Below, piece by piece: positions 1-7,019 of a DNA stretch of 33,092 nt. Numbering within the stretch: position 1 is the first letter of the stretch; each line of letters opens with the position of its first letter. The stretch is from Nitrospirota bacterium (GTDB lineage: Bacteria; Nitrospirota; Thermodesulfovibrionia; Thermodesulfovibrionales; UBA1546): contig JACQXE010000069.1 in the NCBI GenBank assembly GCA_016208915.1, positions 1 to 33,092 of the forward strand, given 5' to 3'. The notes beneath the pieces were generated by a model that made no database searches, was not told where the DNA came from, and saw nothing but the letters and a program-made list of their open reading frames with translations. A program made the position numbers and the translations under genes.

Positions 1-79
1 ATTTGAGTCGACCTCATTTATAGTGCTTCCACCTCTTCGAGCAGACTGGAGCCATCCCTGAAGCTCCGGCTCTGCTGCT
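1..79 (-). repeat. 79-bp exact repeat, copy at window edge
   Basis: Bases 1-79 are identical to 619-697. Both lie in the pilin alpha-spine coding region. The repeat touches the left edge, so its true length is unknown. Confidence 0.95.
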
Positions 80-234
80 ACTGCAGCCCTTCTTACAGCT
101 CCAACTCTCCCTCTCTCCTGCATACCAATATAACCGGGAATCGCTATTGCGGCCAATATTCCGATGATTGCCACAACTATCAGGAGCTCGATGAGGGTAA
201 AGCCTTTCGATTTCCATAAACTAAAATTGTCCAC
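1..234 (-). CDS. Type IV pilin / pseudopilin, copy 1 (partial, runs off window)
   Basis: Major-pilin-like subunit of a type IV pilus or type II secretion pseudopilus. Translating from a GTG at 234 gives a short leader ending in Lys-Gly followed by FTLIELLIVVAIIGILAAIA, the classic class-III signal cleaved by PilD after Gly and methylated on Phe. The hydrophobic helix is the membrane anchor and filament core. It continues with an IPGYIGMQERGRV stretch and an alanine-rich alpha-spine. An AGGAG lies ten bases upstream of the GTG, which decided the start. The gene is open for 78 codons and leaves the window without a stop. A neighbouring gene on the same strand is its paralogue. The ATG-initiated frame overlapping this one (14-217) is a shadow in the wrong frame. 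Seen: signal and frame. Known: pilin family. Unknown: full length and exact pilus type. Confidence 0.85.
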   Translation of the reverse strand, partial: MDNFSLWKSKGFTLIELLIVVAIIGILAAIAIPGYIGMQERGRVGAVRRAAVAAEPELQGWLQSARRGGSTINEVDSN

Positions 235-264
235 TGCCTTTTTGCTCCTGGTGTAGTTCTTATC

Positions 265-295
265 AAAAAGGGCTGTGCATTATGCACAGCCCTTT
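265..295 (-). terminator. Rho-independent terminator of pilin copy 2
   Basis: A near-perfect palindrome, AAAGGGCTGTGCAT followed by ATGCACAGCCCTTT, ends in a run of five T on the minus strand (CCCTTTTTGATA). It lies 27 bases after the pilin stop at 322. It separates the two pilin genes transcriptionally. Confidence 0.8.
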
Positions 296-321
296 CCCTG
301 CTCTATTCAACACTTAACTTC

Positions 322-807
322 TTAGTCTGCAGAAATAGTTTTCTGATATAATTGAGTTCCATTTCTATCGAATGCGCTAATAATAATCTGCGCTGAACCG
401 GCGCCATGATCACATTGAATTCCTCCTCTGGCTGCTACTCCGCTAAGAGCAGAGGTTGACCATAGCGTCGCTATCCCATTCCATGGAGAGGCTTCACTAT
501 TCGATAGCCTTCTTGATTCGATATAACGCGAACATAATTGATCTGCTGCAGTTAAATCATTAGCAAGCGTTGAATTATTTGCATCTGTAGCATTCGTAGT
601 ATCAAGAGAGCCGTCGCCATTTGAGTCGACCTCATTTATAGTGCTTCCACCTCTTCGAGCAGACTGGAGCCATCCCTGAAGCTCCGGCTCTGCTGCTTAA
701 CCGGGAATTGCGATTGCCGCCAGAATACCGATGATTGCCACAACTATGAGGAGCTCGATAAGGGTAAAACCTTTTTGTTCTCTCAGGTTATTCACTGCCT
801 TAAACAT
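322..807 (-). pseudogene. Type IV pilin, copy 2, with in-frame stop at codon 37
   Basis: ATG at 807 has an ideal AAAAGGAGGT three bases upstream. The first 36 codons encode leader plus FTLIELLIVVAIIGILAAIA and IPG, as in copy 1. Codon 37 (697-699) is TAA. After it the same frame stays open for 124 more codons, a pilin-like C-terminus rich in small residues, with two cysteines, ending at a normal TAA (322-324). Compared with copy 1, exactly 51 bases (17 codons) are missing at the point where TAA appears: copy 1 reads GGTTATATT..., copy 2 reads GGTTAAGCAGCA. The deletion is in frame but its junction creates the stop. The segment after the junction is the exact 79-bp repeat. The product would be a 36-residue stub unless the junction is wrong. 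Either a real pseudogene or recombination product, or a short-read repeat collapse. Confidence 0.75.
619..697 (-). repeat. 79-bp exact repeat, internal copy
   Basis: Identical to bases 1-79. It begins at the 51-bp deletion junction of pilin copy 2. The N-terminal coding parts of the two copies differ at many synonymous sites, whereas this block has no difference. Confidence 0.95.
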
Positions 808-922
808 GTTACCTCCTTTTCTATGGGTTTATAACCATTACTAAACTTTATTGCTCTAACCAGAAAATTTTATGCATCACCTCCTCTGACAATAAAATTC
901 AGGTTAAATCCAACACCTATAA

Positions 923-938
923 AGCATTTTCTATGCCA
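923..938 (-). promoter_or_regulatory. Candidate sigma-54 promoter for pilin copy 2
   Basis: The minus strand reads TGGCATAGAAAATGCT, with GG and GC exactly ten bases apart as in the -24/-12 consensus TGGCAC-N5-TTGCW. Mismatches are at the last C of TGGCAC and one T of TTGC. Transcription would start near 912, giving a leader of about 105 bases. Pilin genes in many bacteria are RpoN/PilR-controlled, which makes the match more believable; it remains a motif call. Confidence 0.4.
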
Positions 939-1093
939 TGCCCTGACCTTAAAAAATCATGAAAAATCAAAATGAATATATCGCCTCTGGATTTGCTGCA
1001 TCTGCCTCCCTGACGAATTTTGTCATGTTCACGCATTTCCTGTCATTTTCCCTTTAAAAATAATAACCTATCATATGTTGGAATATAATCTAC

Positions 1094-1122
1094 TTGAAAA
1101 ATATTTAAAAGTCAATTAATAT
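1094..1122 (+). promoter_or_regulatory. Weak sigma-70-like promoter upstream of HAMP protein
   Basis: TTGAAA and TAATAT are separated by 17 bases in very AT-rich DNA. A TATAAC nearer the gene is an alternative -10. Chance matches are likely in such sequence. Confidence 0.25.
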
Positions 1123-1173
1123 GCATAAAAAAAATTTGGTATAACACCTCATCTAAATGGTAAAATAATCTCT

Positions 1174-1701
1174 ATGGATAAAAGGAATAAAAAAACCGCT
1201 AAGCAAAAATTTTTCATAGCAAAGGAACTGCGGCTATCAGTTTCGCTGATAGTCATATGGTCGCTTCTTGCAGGAATCCTGTTTACTTATCTGACCAAAG
1301 AACTCGGCGCTAAGATAGAGCATGGCATATTTTCATTTATCGCAGTATTTCTGGGTTATGTCATCATTGTGATTATTCTGGCGCTATTCTTCACACACCG
1401 CTTTATAGGTCCGTTCGAAAGGTTAAAGATGGAAATGAAACTTATTCTCGCAGGCAATTTTAACAGACGTTTATGTGTGAGGACCAATGATGATTTCTAC
1501 ATAAGATCATTCATAACAGACGTCAACAAAATACTTGACAGCTTTGAGAATAAATGCATAGAAAAAGATAATTTCCGCAAAAATATTAATTCTGAACTCC
1601 TGAATATAATGTCTCTTATCGAAAAACAAGAAACACCCAGAGAAAAACTCAGGGAAGCTGTCCTCGCCTTTCATGAAAAAGTCGAGTCTCTGCTAAAATA
1701 G
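1174..1701 (+). CDS. Small membrane protein with HAMP-like domain
   Basis: 175 residues. Two hydrophobic helices (about 22-42 and 52-73) are followed by a HAMP-like linker (about 73-125: IGPFERLKMEMKLILAGNF...) and a charged, probably coiled-coil tail. There is no extracellular sensor domain, no kinase and no methyl-accepting domain, so it resembles a stripped-down HAMP module such as those found beside pilus or chemosensory genes. No strong ribosome site is seen (ATCTCT before ATG). It is divergent from the pilin gene and its 3' end converges on the lipid-kinase gene 18 bases away. Function unknown; a signalling or pilus-associated accessory role is a guess from position. Confidence 0.65.
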   Translation: MDKRNKKTAKQKFFIAKELRLSVSLIVIWSLLAGILFTYLTKELGAKIEHGIFSFIAVFLGYVIIVIILALFFTHRFIGPFERLKMEMKLILAGNFNRRLCVRTNDDFYIRSFITDVNKILDSFENKCIEKDNFRKNINSELLNIMSLIEKQETPREKLREAVLAFHEKVESLLK

Positions 1702-1719
1702 TAAATATTTACGGGTTAC

Positions 1720-2697
1720 CTAATAAACCATTCTCAATGCACTTGGAACAATCTCTATAATCGCAGGAGTTTTACCAAGATAATCACCGTCTGTCTGTAT
1801 ATTGGCATTTCCCTTTATCTGAATCTGCTCTGCCTGCAGATAACTTACATCCGCAAATTTTAAATGCCTTTTTGTCATTATCCCGTAAATATACTTGATT
1901 ACATCCAGTCTCTTTTTACCATGCATGATAAATACATTTAGATACGGGCTGCTTATATCTGCATCAGGCGCAATCCTGAAGTTTCCTGCATACCTTGATG
2001 CATTACAGATTATTGCAGAATATCCCTCATAAACTCTGCCGCCTATATCAAAAGTCAACTTTTCAGGGTTCCACTTCATTAAGGTCGTTAAACCGCTCCA
2101 TACATATGCGCCTCTGCCTGAGAATCTCTTAATCTTACTGGTTATACCGTAAACTACCTCTCCGTCATACCCAATACCAGCCATCAGACAAAAATAGCGC
2201 GTCTGTATTTCAGAGCTCCCATCCTCTACAAAGGTTATTTTCCCCAGGGAAACATTGCGTATCCGGTTACTTAGAGCAATATCCAGCGCATCCTCAATAT
2301 TATTCTCCGGTATATTGAGTTCTTTCGCTAAGACATTTGTTGTTCCAAACGGAAGTATTGCAAGTGGCACATCAGTGTATGCAATCCCATTAATTACCTC
2401 ATTGAATGTTCCGTCACCTCCGGCAGCGATAATTAATAGTTTTGAGTTTTGTCGCCTCGGACGACTCGCTGAGGCGAGAGTTTTGAGTTTTAAGTCTTTA
2501 TTGTTCAACTCCGAACTCTGACCTTCGAACTCTAAACCAATTCGTTTTGCAAATATTTCAGCGTCACCTTTTTTTTCTGTCAACATTAACTCAACATCAA
2601 GCCCCCTGTCCTTTATAATCTTTTCTGCCCTTTCTATAGACCTAAGAGCGCCACTGCCTGCTGTCGGATTTCCTATCAAAATAATCTTTTGTTTCAT
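1720..2697 (-). CDS. Diacylglycerol kinase catalytic-domain (YegS/DagK-like) lipid kinase
   Basis: 325 residues. Family hallmarks are present: N-terminal NPTAGSG (10-16), nucleotide loop GGDGTFNEVINGIA (93-106), PFGTTNVLA (about 117-125), and GNFRIAPDA in the C-terminal beta domain. Members phosphorylate diacylglycerol, sphingoid bases or related lipids at the inner membrane face. Residues about 59-86, just before the GGDGT strand, are an insertion relative to the family and are encoded by a palindromic repeat flanked by a direct repeat (2439-2491); the frame is kept. The substrate cannot be told from sequence. It stands alone; the next gene on this strand is bioW 250 bases upstream. Confidence 0.88.
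   Translation of the reverse strand: MKQKIILIGNPTAGSGALRSIERAEKIIKDRGLDVELMLTEKKGDAEIFAKRIGLEFEGQSSELNNKDLKLKTLASASRPRRQNSKLLIIAAGGDGTFNEVINGIAYTDVPLAILPFGTTNVLAKELNIPENNIEDALDIALSNRIRNVSLGKITFVEDGSSEIQTRYFCLMAGIGYDGEVVYGITSKIKRFSGRGAYVWSGLTTLMKWNPEKLTFDIGGRVYEGYSAIICNASRYAGNFRIAPDADISSPYLNVFIMHGKKRLDVIKYIYGIMTKRHLKFADVSYLQAEQIQIKGNANIQTDGDYLGKTPAIIEIVPSALRMVY
2439..2491. repeat. Palindromic repeat inserted in frame in the lipid-kinase gene
   Basis: Two exact GTTTTGAGTTTT copies (2439-2450, 2480-2491) flank an inverted repeat TCGCCTC...GAGGCGA (2452-2458, 2471-2477). The same GTTTTGA unit occurs as a tandem array inside bioW (3789-3813). Confidence 0.8.
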
Positions 2698-2753
2698 TTT
2701 GACTTTATTATAGAAGATTCATCAACTCTGCACCAGATAGCATTTTCCTATAA

Positions 2754-2903
2754 GACATTATAACCACGAAATCTATTCTTATAAATAATAAAGCGCTTAA
2801 ACCCATTGGATTAACACCAGATGAAAAAAGATATCTAAAAACATTTCTTACAGAAGCCCTCACAGGAGAGCTGATAAATATAAAATATCCTCAAGTACCG
2901 TAA
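2754..2903 (+). pseudogene. C-terminal remnant resembling di-haem cytochrome c peroxidase (MauG/CcpA type)
   Basis: A plus-strand frame with no start encodes ALKPIGLTPDEKRYLKTFL, followed by TEALTGELI and IKYPQVP and a TAA at 2901. This matches the usual end of bacterial di-haem peroxidases (LxLTxEEKxxLxxFLxxLTG). No haem motif is present because only about 45 residues survive. It lies in the 249-base gap between the lipid kinase and bioW. Recognised by eye only. Confidence 0.45.
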
Positions 2904-2946
2904 GATATTATACAAATCAGGGAAGATTGTCTTTGGAGCGAAAAGA

Positions 2947-3870
2947 TTATTTCCCCTGAATATTTATTAATATAGGCCTTTTCTCTAAATAACCGATTAG
3001 ATCTTCAATCTCTGTATTTTCCTTAATAAACATAACCCTTCCTCCATGCATCTCTCCGTATTTTTTGATGTTTGGAATTCTCAAATAGCCAAATCTCTTT
3101 GACGCAATATATCCTGTAGTGTAATCCGGGTCATCAGAGATGCAAACTTCGGCAATAACAGACTGGCATGAAGCAACTTTTGAAGCGAGGATTACCGCTT
3201 CTTTAATGGTCGTTATTTTATTCTTTATCATCTCATCGTGAGTGCCTGTTATTCCGGGCTTGCCTGCCCTCGAAGTTAGTAATCGGGGGATCCGGAATCC
3301 AGTTTCTCTACTCTGGATTCCCGCCCTATGGGTCGGGTCATAGACCTTCGCGGGAATGACTATTTTATAAAGTATCTGCAAAAGTTTTCTCTCAGCAGTC
3401 TTTGTTATTCCCATCCTTGATACCCTTATGCCTCGTTCCTTATCAGGCTCAACCCTCTTCCCTGACCTCATTACTATCAGAGATGCGCCACGCATTGTCT
3501 TTTTTGAGGTAAGAACCTTAAATGCATTTACGACAGCTTTCTTTGAAATATTCAGTTCTGATAATCTCTGTGAAATGGTTTCTCTTGCTTCATCAGGAGA
3601 ACTGCATTGCGAAGTAGTTATAGGCAATATTGAGGCTATATCAGGGTTTTGTTTTATTTTTTCTATTGTAATTACTATCTCGTCAGGTTCTCCTCTCGGG
3701 TGAGTCAAGGCACGCTGGATATATTTATTGCAGATTTTGTGAACATCCTTTTCATCGTATATACCTTCTGCACCGGAAATGTGTTCTAAGTTTTGAGTTT
3801 TGAGTTTTGAGTTATTTTTATTCTTAATTTTGCAACTTGTCTTTGCTGCCCTCATTCGTACGCTCCACAT
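2947..3870 (-). CDS. bioW: 6-carboxyhexanoate-CoA ligase (pimeloyl-CoA synthetase)
   Basis: Activates pimelate to pimeloyl-CoA with ATP, feeding BioF in biotin synthesis. Family signatures: SVRMRA at the N-terminus, HISGAEGIY (30-38), GIRVSRMGI (147-155), SDDPDYTTGYIASKRFGYLRI region (245-265) and the terminal RPILIN. The ATG at 3870 is preferred because homologues begin just before SVRMRA and because GGAGAGAGG lies ten bases upstream; a GTG at 3891 would add seven residues. At 307 residues it is longer than the usual 230-260. The extra length is two repeat-derived insertions: residues about 13-28 (from a tandem GTTTTGA array) and about 170-209 (from an inverted-repeat element whose translation includes VIPAKVYDPTHRAGIQ). 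Both keep the frame. It follows bioB on the same strand with 345 bases between. Confidence 0.9.
   Translation of the reverse strand: MWSVRMRAAKTSCKIKNKNNSKLKTQNLEHISGAEGIYDEKDVHKICNKYIQRALTHPRGEPDEIVITIEKIKQNPDIASILPITTSQCSSPDEARETISQRLSELNISKKAVVNAFKVLTSKKTMRGASLIVMRSGKRVEPDKERGIRVSRMGITKTAERKLLQILYKIVIPAKVYDPTHRAGIQSRETGFRIPRLLTSRAGKPGITGTHDEMIKNKITTIKEAVILASKVASCQSVIAEVCISDDPDYTTGYIASKRFGYLRIPNIKKYGEMHGGRVMFIKENTEIEDLIGYLEKRPILINIQGK
3248..3360. repeat. Inverted-repeat element inside bioW
   Basis: About 113 bases of the widespread GTCATTCCCGC / GGATTCC type, with several nested inverted repeats (for example GGAATCCAG...CTGGATTCC). It lies wholly in the bioW frame. Related elements occur at 3976-4053 and 5314-5374. 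Confidence 0.8.
3789..3813. repeat. Tandem 7-bp repeat (AGTTTTG, about 3.5 copies) in bioW
   Basis: Three full AGTTTTG units and a partial fourth near the 5' end of bioW. A seven-base unit would shift the frame with every copy gained or lost. Confidence 0.85.
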
Positions 3871-4215
3871 TTCAATTAAACCTCTCTCCACATGTTAAGA
3901 ACCCTGCGCCAAGAGCGCAGGGCGTAAACGTCAAAGTCTATTCCAAACAGTTTACAAATATTTCCTCTCCTCGTCGTCATTCCGACTTGCCTGCCTGTCC
4001 GGTAGGCAGGTTCGGAATCCTTCTGAAAGATTCTGGGCAAGCCAGAATGACAGAAAATATGGTAATCCTGTGGCAAGACCACAGGGAGTTCTAATTCATT
4101 AAAGCTGCTTATCAAAACGAGGTTGCACATCTTAATATCCTGTCGATTCATTGTATTTATGAAGCGTTCAGCCTTTCATAATTCTTATTCTTATTTTGTT
4201 TTACCTTCTAATCTT
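3871..4215. other. bioB-bioW intergenic spacer with repeat element
   Basis: 345 bases without a supported gene. Contains the bioW ribosome site and one repeat element (3976-4053). The open frames here are only translations of the repeat. Confidence 0.7.
3976..4053. repeat. Palindromic intergenic repeat (GTCATTCC...GAATGACAG)
   Basis: Opens with GTCATTCC and closes with GCCAGAATGACAG, with an inner palindrome GCCTGCCTGTCCGGTAGGCAGG. The second half is nearly identical to 5341-5374. Confidence 0.85.
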
Positions 4216-5175
4216 TTAAATCTGCAATCCGTATTGTTTTATTAACCTCAGATCATCCTCATAACTTCTTCCTGTTGTTGTTAAATAATTTCCAGTAAGA
4301 ATTGAATCTGCTCCTGCCATGAATACCATTGAATTGAACTCTCCGAGCACCTGCATCCTTCCGCCGCATACCCGAATCTCTTTTTCAGGAAGAATAAACC
4401 TGTAAAGGCTTATTATCTTTAATGCCTCGAATGGATGAAGCATTTCCAATTCACCCAGCCTTGTTCCCTTTACAGGTATCAAAAAATTAACCGGCACAGA
4501 ATCAATATTTAATTCTTTTAAAGCAAGCGCCATATCTATCCTGTCTTCCCATGTCTCTCCCATACCGAATATCCCTCCTGAACAGATGGAAAGTCCGGCC
4601 TGTTTTGCCGCCTCAATTGTCTTCAGCTTGTCATGATAGGTGTGTGTTCTGCATATCTCAGGAAAAAATCGTTCGGAAGTCTCGATATTGTGATGGTATC
4701 TCTCAAGGCCGTGGTCTTTTAAATATAGAAGTTCATCCTTATCCATAATACCGAGAGTCGAACACGGCAAAAGACCTATTTTCCTTAAATCCTCTATCAT
4801 CGAGCCTATTTCGACCAGTTCTTTTTCTCCAACCTTCCTTCCGCTTGTGACAATACAGAATCGCCTGACGCCTGCATCCTTAGCCTCTTTTGCCTTCTCA
4901 AAAACCGCATCCTTCTTAATTAAAGGATACACGCTCATACCCGCCCTGCTGACTGCTGACTGGGCACAATACGAACAATCTTCAGGACACATGCCTGATT
5001 TTGCATTAACTATGGAGCACAGATCTACAGAATCTCCTTTGAATCTCTCACGTATCCTGTTAGCTGATTCAAACAGCCTAAAGATTTCAGCCCTTTCAAT
5101 AAGAGAAACCTTAATGGCTTCATCCTTAGTTATTGGGTTGCCACCTATGATTCTATCTGTAAGAGAATCAAGCAT
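4216..5175 (-). CDS. bioB: Biotin synthase
   Basis: Radical-SAM enzyme that inserts sulfur into dethiobiotin. The 319 residues match the normal family length. The SAM-cluster motif CPEDCSYC (63-70) supplies the C-x3-C-x2-C cysteines. Other conserved stretches are NIETSERFFPEICRTHTYHD (with the [2Fe-2S]-cluster region), GGIFGMGETWEDR, VPVNFLIPVKGTRL and the GGRMQVLG near the end. ATG at 5175 gives a full N-terminus. A BirA-type operator at 5203-5235 lies directly upstream, so biotin-responsive repression is likely. bioW follows downstream on the same strand; bioF, bioA and bioD are not in the window. Confidence 0.97.
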   Translation of the reverse strand: MLDSLTDRIIGGNPITKDEAIKVSLIERAEIFRLFESANRIRERFKGDSVDLCSIVNAKSGMCPEDCSYCAQSAVSRAGMSVYPLIKKDAVFEKAKEAKDAGVRRFCIVTSGRKVGEKELVEIGSMIEDLRKIGLLPCSTLGIMDKDELLYLKDHGLERYHHNIETSERFFPEICRTHTYHDKLKTIEAAKQAGLSICSGGIFGMGETWEDRIDMALALKELNIDSVPVNFLIPVKGTRLGELEMLHPFEALKIISLYRFILPEKEIRVCGGRMQVLGEFNSMVFMAGADSILTGNYLTTTGRSYEDDLRLIKQYGLQI

Positions 5176-5202
5176 ATTCTATTTTCAAGAAAAAATCTTT
5201 GG

Positions 5203-5235
5203 TTGTCAACTAAATAGGGCTTAATTGGTTTACAT
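5203..5235. promoter_or_regulatory. Candidate BirA (biotin repressor) operator
   Basis: TTGTCAACT, 15 bases, GGTTTACAT. The published BirA signal is TTGTAAACC-N14-16-GGTTTACAA; here 7 of 9 and 8 of 9 bases match with a fitting spacer. It lies 28 bases before the bioB start, where a repressor site is expected. Confidence 0.7.
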
Positions 5236-5313
5236 TTCTGTTTTCATCTGCATAAGAAAAATAATGTATACTAATACAAACGCATTAAGTAAGTTGACAT
5301 AATCCTTTGTATT

Positions 5314-5374
5314 GTCATTCCCGCTTGTCGGGAATCCTTCCTAAAGAAAGATTCAGGACAAGCCAGAATGACAG
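5314..5374. repeat. Palindromic intergenic repeat, second copy
   Basis: Same family as 3976-4053: starts GTCATTCCCGC, contains CTTGTCGGGAATCC, ends GCCAGAATGACAG. It occupies the leader upstream of yqeY and creates a false N-terminal extension (ATG at 5368) to that gene. Confidence 0.85.
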
Positions 5375-5430
5375 AAAATGTAACATTATTTATTTCGTTT
5401 ACTATAAAAACAAAAAAAGGAGATGAGGGT

Positions 5431-5892
5431 ATGGATATCCTGAAAAAGATAAATGAGGACCTTGTGACAAGCATGAAGAAAAGAACTGATGAGCTTAGGA
5501 CATCCACTCTGAGGATGATCAAATCATCAATAAAAAATGCGGAGATCGCAAAGCGAGGAAAGGGTGATTTGAACGAGGATGATATCATCGGAGTCATGTC
5601 CGCCATGGTAAAGCAGAGGAAGGAGTCTGTTGAGCAGTATCTAAAGGCAAACAGAAAGGACCTCGCAGAAAAAGAGAGCAAAGAGATTAGCATCATCCAA
5701 GAATATCTCCCCAAACAGCTTTCTATCGAAGAACTCGATGAAATTATCAAATCAACAATCAAAGAAACAGGGGTCACTGGTGCAAAGGAGATGGGGAAAC
5801 TCATGAAAGAACTCATGCCGAGGGTTAAGGGAAAAGCAGACGGAAAACTTGTCAGCGAACGCGTAAAAGAAATATTAGAAAAGAGCGGTTAA
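5431..5892 (+). CDS. yqeY: YqeY / GatB-like domain protein
   Basis: 153 residues from the ATG at 5431, chosen because AAAAGGAG stands about eight bases upstream and homologues begin MDILKKINEDL. A longer frame from 5368 only reads through the upstream repeat. Members resemble the C-terminal tRNA-binding helical domain of GatB, the amidotransferase subunit that makes Gln-tRNA or Asn-tRNA. Visible signatures: TLRMIKSSIKNAEI, EYLPKQLSIEEL, GAKEMGKLMKELMPRVKGKADGK and VSERVKEIL. The stand-alone protein's biological role is not settled; a tRNA or aminoacylation accessory role is inferred from the domain. It converges on livF, with a large inverted repeat between. Confidence 0.9.
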   Translation: MDILKKINEDLVTSMKKRTDELRTSTLRMIKSSIKNAEIAKRGKGDLNEDDIIGVMSAMVKQRKESVEQYLKANRKDLAEKESKEISIIQEYLPKQLSIEELDEIIKSTIKETGVTGAKEMGKLMKELMPRVKGKADGKLVSERVKEILEKSG

Positions 5893-5895
5893 GAA

Positions 5896-6027
5896 AAATG
5901 AGCAGGATATGGAATTTTCACTCATTCTCGGCCTATAGCCTCCGAGGATTTTGCCTCTCGATATTTAAAAACATACTGTCTGAATATCGGCAAAATAAAC
6001 CGTTCAAATCCCATATCCTGCTCATTT
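5896..6027. repeat. 132-bp inverted-repeat structure between yqeY and livF
   Basis: Outer arms AAATGAGCAGGATATGG (5896-5912) and its exact complement (6011-6027) extend to 22 bp with one mismatch that is a G-U pair in the minus-strand RNA. Inside lie two smaller hairpins: CTCGG...CCGAG (about 5928-5946) and CGATATT...AATATCG with a 17-base loop. The whole folds as a multi-branched structure between convergent genes. It may be a non-autonomous mobile element or a bidirectional terminator. Confidence 0.75.
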
Positions 6028-6058
6028 ATAGTCTGCTTAATCTAATAATAGGTAAAAC

Positions 6059-6436
6059 TCACTCCCCAAGATATGCCTTCTTGACCTGCTCATTATTAAG
6101 AAGCTCCTCTCCCAAACCGTGGATCACTATTCTTCCATTCTCAAGCACATAGCCCCTATTTGAAAGGTTGAGAGCTGCATGCGCATTCTGCTCTACGAGA
6201 AGGACAGTAACGCCATCCTGATTGATTTCTCTTATCGCCTTGAATATCTTACTGACAACAATTGGCGCAAGTCCAAGAGACGGTTCATCAAGGAGAAGGA
6301 GCCTTGGCTGGGACATCAATGCCCTTGATATGGCAAGCATCTGCTGCTCTCCTCCGCTTAAAGTACCGCCCATCTGTTTCTCGCGTTCTTTAAGTACAGG
6401 AAACATCTCATACGCTTTTTCAAATTGATTTTTCAC
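6059..6436 (-). pseudogene. livF: Branched-chain amino-acid ABC transporter ATPase LivF, C-terminal part
   Basis: Second half of LivF in a frame one base off from the first half. It contains the ABC signature LSGGEQQ, Walker B LLLLDEPSLGLAP, the H-loop region and the LivF ending NNEQVKKAYLGE. Sequence resembling LivF starts at FEKAYEMFPVLKERE. The join with the N-terminal part (6420-6809) is interrupted by a 47-bp palindrome of C7 and G7 runs (6434-6480). The combined span 6059-6809 is 751 bases, so losing one base from any of the four runs would give a single 250-codon gene. As sequenced, no complete ATPase is made unless ribosomal or transcriptional slippage occurs on the homopolymers. Confidence 0.88.
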
Positions 6437-6809
6437 CCCCCCTATACCCCCCCTTGCTAAGGGGGGGTATAGGGGGGGTGGTCTTTAGTCTCCGCGATAT
6501 TATGTATGCTCCCATTTCAAGATTCTCTTTTACAGTGAGCCTTGGAAATATCCTTCTTCCTTCAGGCACATGACTTATCCCCATCTCAACAATTTCGTGT
6601 GGATATGAACTGGAAATCTCTTCACCCTTAAAAAATATATTTCCCCTTCCAGGCCTCAATATCCCTGATATAGTCATAAGAGTTGTGGACTTACCAGCCC
6701 CATTACTGCCAATAAGACAGACTATTTCACCTTGATTGATCTTGAGCGAGACGCCCTTCAGCGCCTCTATCTGGCCGTATGATGTACGTATATCTTTTAA
6801 TTCAAGCAT
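6420..6809 (-). pseudogene. livF: Branched-chain amino-acid ABC transporter ATPase LivF, N-terminal part
   Basis: First half of the ATPase: MLELKDIRTSYGQIEALKGVS, Walker A GSNGAGKST (35-43) and the LivF-typical SHVPEGRRIFPRLTVKENLEMGAY. At about residue 107 the frame enters the C7/G7 palindrome, which it translates as TTPPIPPLSKGGYRGG, and stops soon after. LivF with LivG energises import of branched-chain or related amino acids through LivHM. Last gene of the liv operon, 210 bases after livG, a gap that holds another copy of the same palindrome family. Confidence 0.88.
6434..6480. repeat. Perfect 47-bp palindrome of C7/G7 runs inside livF
   Basis: Two 22-base arms with a 3-base loop (GCT): CA-C7-TATA-C7-TT, GCT, AA-G7-TATA-G7-TG. 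Four seven-base homopolymers make it prone to slippage in cells and in sequencing. Confidence 0.95.
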
Positions 6810-6872
6810 CTCTCACAAAATTATGCAGTAAGGGGATATCTTCAAGCGGATTTATTTTGCCGATATTCAAAC

Positions 6873-6919
6873 ATACCCCCCTTAGTCCCCCCTTGCCAAG
6901 GGGGGATTTGAGGGGGGTG
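6873..6919. repeat. C6/G6 palindromic element between livF and livG
   Basis: Related to 6434-6480 but with six-base runs and imperfect arms (ATACCCCCCTTAGTCCCCCC...). It fills part of the 210-base livF-livG spacer; short open frames there are translations of the repeat. Next to it is another small palindrome, CCTGCCTGCCGGCAGG (6953-6968). Confidence 0.85.
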
Positions 6920-7019
6920 AGGCAAAATACCTCGGAGGTCGGAATCGACCGACCTGCCTGCCGGCAGGGAATGAGTGAGAAGATTGTCCCCTTACTAAGC
7001 ATCTTTATCATAAATTTCT

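Larger units (their letters stand above)
808..1173. other. Intergenic region between divergent pilin and HAMP genes
   Basis: 366 AT-rich bases without a convincing reading frame. They hold the leader and a sigma-54-like promoter of the pilin gene (minus strand) and a weak sigma-70-like promoter for the gene at 1174 (plus strand). Confidence 0.6.

Noticed and set aside
3789-3813. CRISPR-like tandem repeats
   Set aside because: Short 7-bp units with no spacers, inside a coding gene; no cas genes.
3876-4151. 91-codon minus-strand frame
   Set aside because: It is a translation of the palindromic repeat at 3976-4053; no ribosome site.
6802-7011. 69-codon frame between livF and livG
   Set aside because: Translation of the C6/G6 and CCTGCC repeats; no support as a gene.
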